DNA from: Chenopodium formosanum
Taxonomy: Eukaryota > Streptophyta > Magnoliopsida > Caryophyllales > Amaranthaceae
Reading direction: 5' to 3'
NCBI GenBank assembly: GCA_024500155.1
Contig: CM044868.1
Coordinates: forward strand, 43,472,165-43,536,164
DNA: 64,000 nucleotides
The translations under genes were made by a program, and so were the position numbers. This document shows positions 59,535 through 64,000 of this stretch, in pieces. Under the pieces are notes generated by a model. That model ran no database searches. It was not told the origin of the DNA and saw nothing but the letters and a program-made list of their open reading frames with translations. Each line of letters opens with the position of its first letter. The first letter of the stretch is position 1.

Positions 59535-60405
59535 TTCTCCATGGCCTTTCTCTACTTGGGTCATCGACATTATTGGAAAGATAACTCCACCAGGACAAGG
59601 GGGCATGAATTCATCCTCGTAGCAATCGACTATTTCACCAAATGGGTCGAAGCTGCCTCATATGCTAAGCTAACGGTGAAACACGTAGCTCAATTCATTG
59701 AGAAAAATATCATATGCCGCTATGGGGTACCTCATGAGATGATCAGTGATAATGGAACACATTTCCAAGCCAAATGCGCAGAATTATTACAAAAATATCA
59801 TATCAAGCATCACAGATCATCACCTTACAGACCACAAACAAATGGTGCGGTCGAATTGGCCAACAAAAATGTGAAAACTATCATCGAAAAGACGACAGAA
59901 ACTTACAAAGTTTGGCCAAGTAAGCTACATTTCGCCCTTTGGGGTTATCGAACCTCTGTTCGTACATCAACGAGGGCTACCCCTTTCTCTTTGGTGTATG
60001 GAGTTGAAGCTGTACAACCAATAGAGCTCGAAATCCCTTTTCTCCGAATTGCATTGGAAAGCCAGCTAGATGAAGTCGACTGGATTAGAGCAAGATATTA
60101 TGAACTAGTCTTACTTGATGAAAAATGCTTGGCAGCTTTGCATCATGTCCAAACCTACCAACAGCGTATGGCGCGATATTTCAATAAAAAAAAGTCAAGA
60201 ATAGGAACATCAAAGAAGGTGACCTGGTGCTTAAGGCACTTCGCAAAAATGTGTTGGATCCAAGAGGAAAATTCAGATCAAATTGGTCAAGCCCGTACAT
60301 TGTTAAAGCCATCTTGTCCGGCGGAGTGGCACAATTGGTAGACATGGACGGTAACGGTTTCCACAATTTAACCAACTTGGATCAACTCAAGAAATTCTAT
60401 GCCTA
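59535..60405 (+). pseudogene. Integrase of D (N-terminus deleted, frameshifted)
   Basis: The core starts at SPWPFSTWVIDIIGKITPPG, shifts frame near 59600, then GHEFILVAIDYFTKWVEAA (first catalytic Asp), YGVPHEMISDNGTHF (second Asp), SPYRPQTNGAVELANKN (catalytic Glu about 34 residues later), RTSTRATPFSLVYGVEAVQP. A second shift near 60190 (run of A) precedes the C-terminal end, DGNGFHNLTNLDQLKKFYA then stop at about 60405. The zinc-binding N-terminus is gone. Tat lineage. Confidence 0.9.
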
Positions 60406-60580
60406 GTTGCATGGGTTCATGACCAATAGAGCTACGTTTGGCCTGATTCCTTTTCAAGGATACATAGGCAACCCCTCAAGGGCGCCCGGCCACTGTAAAA
60501 AATAAAATCCTTCCTCTGTCGATCAAGCATACGCGCCAGTTTAGCATTGCGTAATGACAAAATGGAGCCAAAAAAAAAAG

Positions 60581-60787
60581 GAGTTTGCCGCGCCACGGGA
60601 AAATCTACCGTGTTACGGCAAATTTCCACCGTGACACGGTGGACCTGCAGCAAAAAAAAAAAAGAGTTTGCCATGCCACGGGAAAATCTACCGTGTCACG
60701 GCAAATTTCCACCGTGGTACGGTGGACCTGCAAAAAAAAAATGTTTGCCGTGCCACGGGAATTTCCACCGTGTCACGGCAAGTTTCT
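60581..60787 (+). repeat. Palindrome-bearing tandem repeat downstream of D integrase
   Basis: Two units of about 80 bases and a shorter third, each with GCCACGGGAAAATCTACCG, ACCGTGTCACGG-type palindromes, GTGGACCTGCA and an A run. It is the same palindrome family as the D LTR. The rest of the 3' region, 60788-61244, shows only a loose repeat of CTTAGCTCC...CCTAAG and no gene. Confidence 0.83.
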
Positions 60788-61244
60788 TGACCTGAGCAAT
60801 GTTCATTGTTTCATGCATCGCATAATGTGCTGAGTAACATTTTTATATCAATGATTTGTAATAATACAAAGCATATCGTTCTTAGCTCCTTTACCTAAGC
60901 AACGTTCATAATCACTTCATCTATATACGTGCTTAGCTTCCAAACCTCAGTGACATTCAAGATCGCTTCTTTACACCATATATGATGCTTAGCTCCATGA
61001 CTTAAGTTCATTCATCTATCGTGTCACATGATGTAATTGTCCTTAGCCTCCTGGCCTAAGAACATGCATCATGCATACATTATTTTCTAGAAAAGCAATT
61101 CAATCCATACGATTCATTTCGTCTTGCTCAAGGTGGAAGTTCAAAACTTCTTCCCTTTTTCATTATTTTATTTTGGGGAAGTTCAAAAACTTTTTCAAAA
61201 TTTTTATCGTGGAGAGTTCGAAAATAAAACTTCATTTTTCACGT

Positions 61245-63268
61245 TGTAGACACCCATTTGTGTCTCCCCAAAACCAAACCCAGCGATGAGTACCTTTCAC
61301 ATCGAATTATAATCGAATGAAGTGAATGTGTGGAAAATTTAGTGTTGCGGATAGTTTTTATTTCTTTTCTTTTCTCTCTGTTTTTGAAAACTTATTTTAA
61401 GATAACAGCCAATCCAGTTTGGTTGCTCCATGATATGGGTCCAATGGTAGTGTATTTGGATGGGGCTTGGCAAGAGCTTTCCAACGATATATTATAGGCC
61501 TAATTCCGATGAATATTGAGGAAGTTATGGCCAATTTACTAAACTGGGCCCGGTTTGAGCCTTATATGCGGCCCAATGATCTAGGGGAGGGCCTAATACA
61601 GATTTATCATTCCTAATGCAATTAGGAATGTTTTTAGTCTTCTAGATTCTTCTAGAAGGTTGTTTTCATTCCTAATTCAATTAGCATTAATAAATTGACT
61701 TTTGTTGACTTTTCAGAGTTTTAATTAAAATCAAAGAGCATTTTTGAGGAAAATACGATTTTATCCTCCTGTACGGAAATATTTATCTGATTTTAAGAAA
61801 ACGCGTGATTTTCTGAATCAGCGCCAAACGCCAGCTGTAGCGCCTGACGCTACGCTTGGCGCATGACGCTAGTGTTGGCGCCTGGCGCCAACAGCCAGCG
61901 TTGGCACTGGTTCAATTTCGTGTGCGCCAGACTCTGTATTGATATTTTATCTTTTTGGCTGATTTTCTCTATAAATAACGTATTAAAATCTCCGTTTCCG
62001 ATAACCAGTTTTCATCAATTCTCATCAATTCTTATTTTAAAACCAGTATTCACCTACAACAAGTTTTCAATTCTCTCTCATTCTCTTCTCATTCATCAAC
62101 TCTCATCAAGATTTTCTAAACTAGCCTTTTACAAACAAAATTCCGCATTCATTAGATCTAGAAACACCTAGCCATATTCGAAGTTGCCTTCGCCGTAGAC
62201 GTGAAAGGTTTAATTTCTGAGGGTTTGGTCCTAAATCTCTCTTTTAATTATTTAATTTAATTGTTTTGATTATTATTTTCCTTTAAGTTACTAACGTGTG
62301 TATTTTGTTATTAGAAAGAGGTACGAGGCATCAAAGTAAGTACTTTAATGGTTTTTTTTATGTTATTATGTAGAATCATGCCTAGATTGTTATTATGATT
62401 CCTAGTATCATGTCTAGGGTAATTTTAATATCAAATATGATTATTATGATGCTTCCTGTTTTCTTCCTAATATTTATGATTGTTAGTATCATGTTAGGGT
62501 TAAAGATTTGATTTTTATTGCTTAGTGACATGCTAGGGTTTGTTATTAATCTTGTTAGTATCATGCCTAGGATCTTGCTATGCTTTAACATGATTATTAT
62601 TATTATTAATTATGATTGTTATTATGATGATTATTATTATGATAATACTTTATGATTCATGATTATAATTGTTACAATTATTGTGATGATTATTTTTAAT
62701 TATGATTGTTATGATTATAATTTTATTATTATGATTATTATTATGTTGCTTGATATATTTATTTTTATTGCATGATCACATCTTTTATGCATGTTTAAAG
62801 GGAATTTGTACTTGTAATCACGTTTAATAAGACAATTAATAATCTTGTTTAGGGTTAATTATGATTATAATTCAAGTGATCGCCAATAATAGTATATTTA
62901 TGCATTAAATTCAACCAACATAGATAAACAGGTTTAGGGTAAACCTATTGATTGCATGTTAGTCAGAATGCGCACATGAATACGATCAGAATAAAGTAGA
63001 GGCCTATTAGTAGGGCAGGTTCAATCTCTTTTAGGTTGGATTTGTACCTTCTTCCCCGAACCCTTATTTGGTTCAAGACCTTATGGAGTTGGCGATCTCC
63101 TGGATCGTTAAGGGGTGTAACCTTCACCCTGTGAACGGTTTACAAATTCCTAAAACTTGTTGGCGACTCTTTTGCTCTATCTTCTTTCCCTTTGGACGCC
63201 ACCGTACTTTAGTGTATGATCACAGTGGGATTCAAGCTAGGGGTTAACGCTTGAAATTATTCCCTACA
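61245..63268 (+). repeat. 5' LTR of E4
   Basis: 2024 bases, TGTAGACACCCATTTGTG to TTCCCTACA, homologous to E1 and E3 LTRs. AT-rich (ATT)-type stretches lie around 62590-62760. Confidence 0.92.
61822..61977 (+). promoter_or_regulatory. LTR promoter of E4: GGCGCC palindromes and TATA box
   Basis: Cluster of TTGGCGCCTGGCGCCAA-like and GCGCCTGACGC-like motifs (61822-61932) just upstream of TATAAATA (61970-61977). Confidence 0.75.
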
Positions 63269-63273
63269 GTTTT

Positions 63274-63291
63274 TGGCGACTCCGCTGGGGA
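63274..63291 (+). other. Primer-binding site of E4 (tRNA-Arg, one mismatch)
   Basis: TGGCGACTCCGCTGGGGA five bases after the LTR; one change from the D site. Confidence 0.85.
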
Positions 63292-64000
63292 GGATTTCTA
63301 TTTTAATTCCTGAATTTGTTTCGGTAATGATTTAGAATGAGTGGATGAGACTCGAAACGTTCTAAGTATTTCATGTGCGTAATTTTGATTAACATTATTG
63401 TCATATGCATAAAAAAGATCTCATTGGAAAGACCATCCGTAATGAGTTAAAAACATAGGATTTTCCACGTAGGAAATTTGAGAAATATCTTTCACAACTA
63501 GGACCGAAATAACACTGCGCGAAAATAGAAAATTTTATCGAGCACAGAAAGCTGCTGAGGCATGTAGGAATTAGCGCCAGGGGCCAGAGAATTGGCGCCA
63601 TATTTTTAACTGTAGCTCCAGACGCCAACATTGGCGCCAGGCGCTACAGCTAAAATTTGGCGCCAAGCTCTGTTTGCTGGCGCCAAATTCTTCCAATACC
63701 GAGCAAAAATATGCGTTCTAATTTCGACTAGTTTTTTGTATTGTTTACTCGATCCTACTTCCTGATTGATTTTTTTCTCACTTTTCTGAAACCCATATGT
63801 GTTCTACATATGGACATAACCCTCTGGGAATTTATGCTCCATCTACCTGATTGAACGCTCTGAGCAACAAAGGGTACATCCGAGATTGTTGAATTCACCA
63901 AAACATGGAAGCGAGTTTTTTTCTAAAACTCGCGGTGTTCCGTCTACTCGCGCCAACCCTTCACGGTTAGGCTTCTGCGCGGTGCATCCGGACAATTAAT
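63292..64000 (+). other. 5' leader of E4
   Basis: Collinear with the E1 leader (46300-47050, opposite strand). GGCGCC palindrome island at about 63570-63690. No ORF supported before the window ends. Confidence 0.75.

Larger units (their letters stand above)
53433..61244 (+). mobile_element. Element D, gypsy element with gag-integrase deletion
   Basis: 5' LTR 53433-57496 (holding solo LTR H), PBS 57500-57517, leader, gag, integrase, post-integrase palindrome repeats, then interrupted by E4 at 61245. Protease, RT and RNase H are deleted. Closely related to D' in LTR, leader and gag. Its 3' LTR is outside the window. Confidence 0.88.
61245..64000 (+). mobile_element. Element E4, Tat/Ogre-like (5' part only)
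   Basis: 5' LTR, PBS and leader of an E-family element inserted in the 3' region of D (left flank CACGT). Coding part lies beyond the window. Confidence 0.88.

Overview
This window is plant nuclear DNA built almost entirely from nested LTR retrotransposons. I see no host protein-coding gene. The evidence is plant-type Ty3/gypsy pol (Tat and Athila lineages), a Ty1/copia pol, primer-binding sites matching plant tRNA-Asp and tRNA-Arg(ACG), a plant mobile domain (PMD) ORF, and many LTRs starting TG and ending CA. A eudicot with a large repeat-rich genome fits best; I cannot name the species. tRNA identities and family names are from memory of the families, not a search.

Left half (1-38978), all on one scaffold copia element. 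Copia element G (minus strand, 26325-38978) is broken in its reverse transcriptase by the non-autonomous element C (26528-33114, target duplication TCAAT). G also carries Tat-type gypsy element F (11074-26324, left end outside the window). F is split in its RNase H domain by non-autonomous element B (14340-21589, duplication CGGGG). In its 3' region F is split by D' (5419-11073), a chimera of Tat-like gag and Athila-like protease/RT. D' is itself cut in RT by non-autonomous element A (1-5418). This gives four nesting levels, G > F > D' > A.

Right half (38979-64000). E1 (minus, 38979-48497) is a Tat/Ogre-like element with gag but no pol. It abuts an antisense PMD gene and a plus-strand 3' LTR remnant, E3 (to 53359). 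D (plus, 53433-61244) is a relative of D' with gag fused by deletion to integrase. Its 5' LTR holds a 2.36 kb solo LTR, H (53896-56254). E4 (plus, from 61245) inserted into the 3' part of D and runs out of the window.

A, B and C encode no pol. They share a tRNA-Asp PBS and repeated hairpin/polypurine modules, and A and B share an ORF ending in the same motif. They were presumably mobilised in trans; Athila-type elements are candidates because of the tRNA-Asp PBS.

The most interesting signals are these. (1) Every LTR family carries GC-rich palindromes, with a family-specific sequence, upstream of its TATA box; the same motif recurs inside A, the D family and the E family. (2) A near-complete tRNA-Asp copy, including CCA and an A-to-T change at position 58, sits at the PBS of C. 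(3) A, B and C have a duplicated AGGA-loop hairpin plus G-tract module whose stem co-varies. (4) There is an antisense PMD gene with a candidate promoter and introns.
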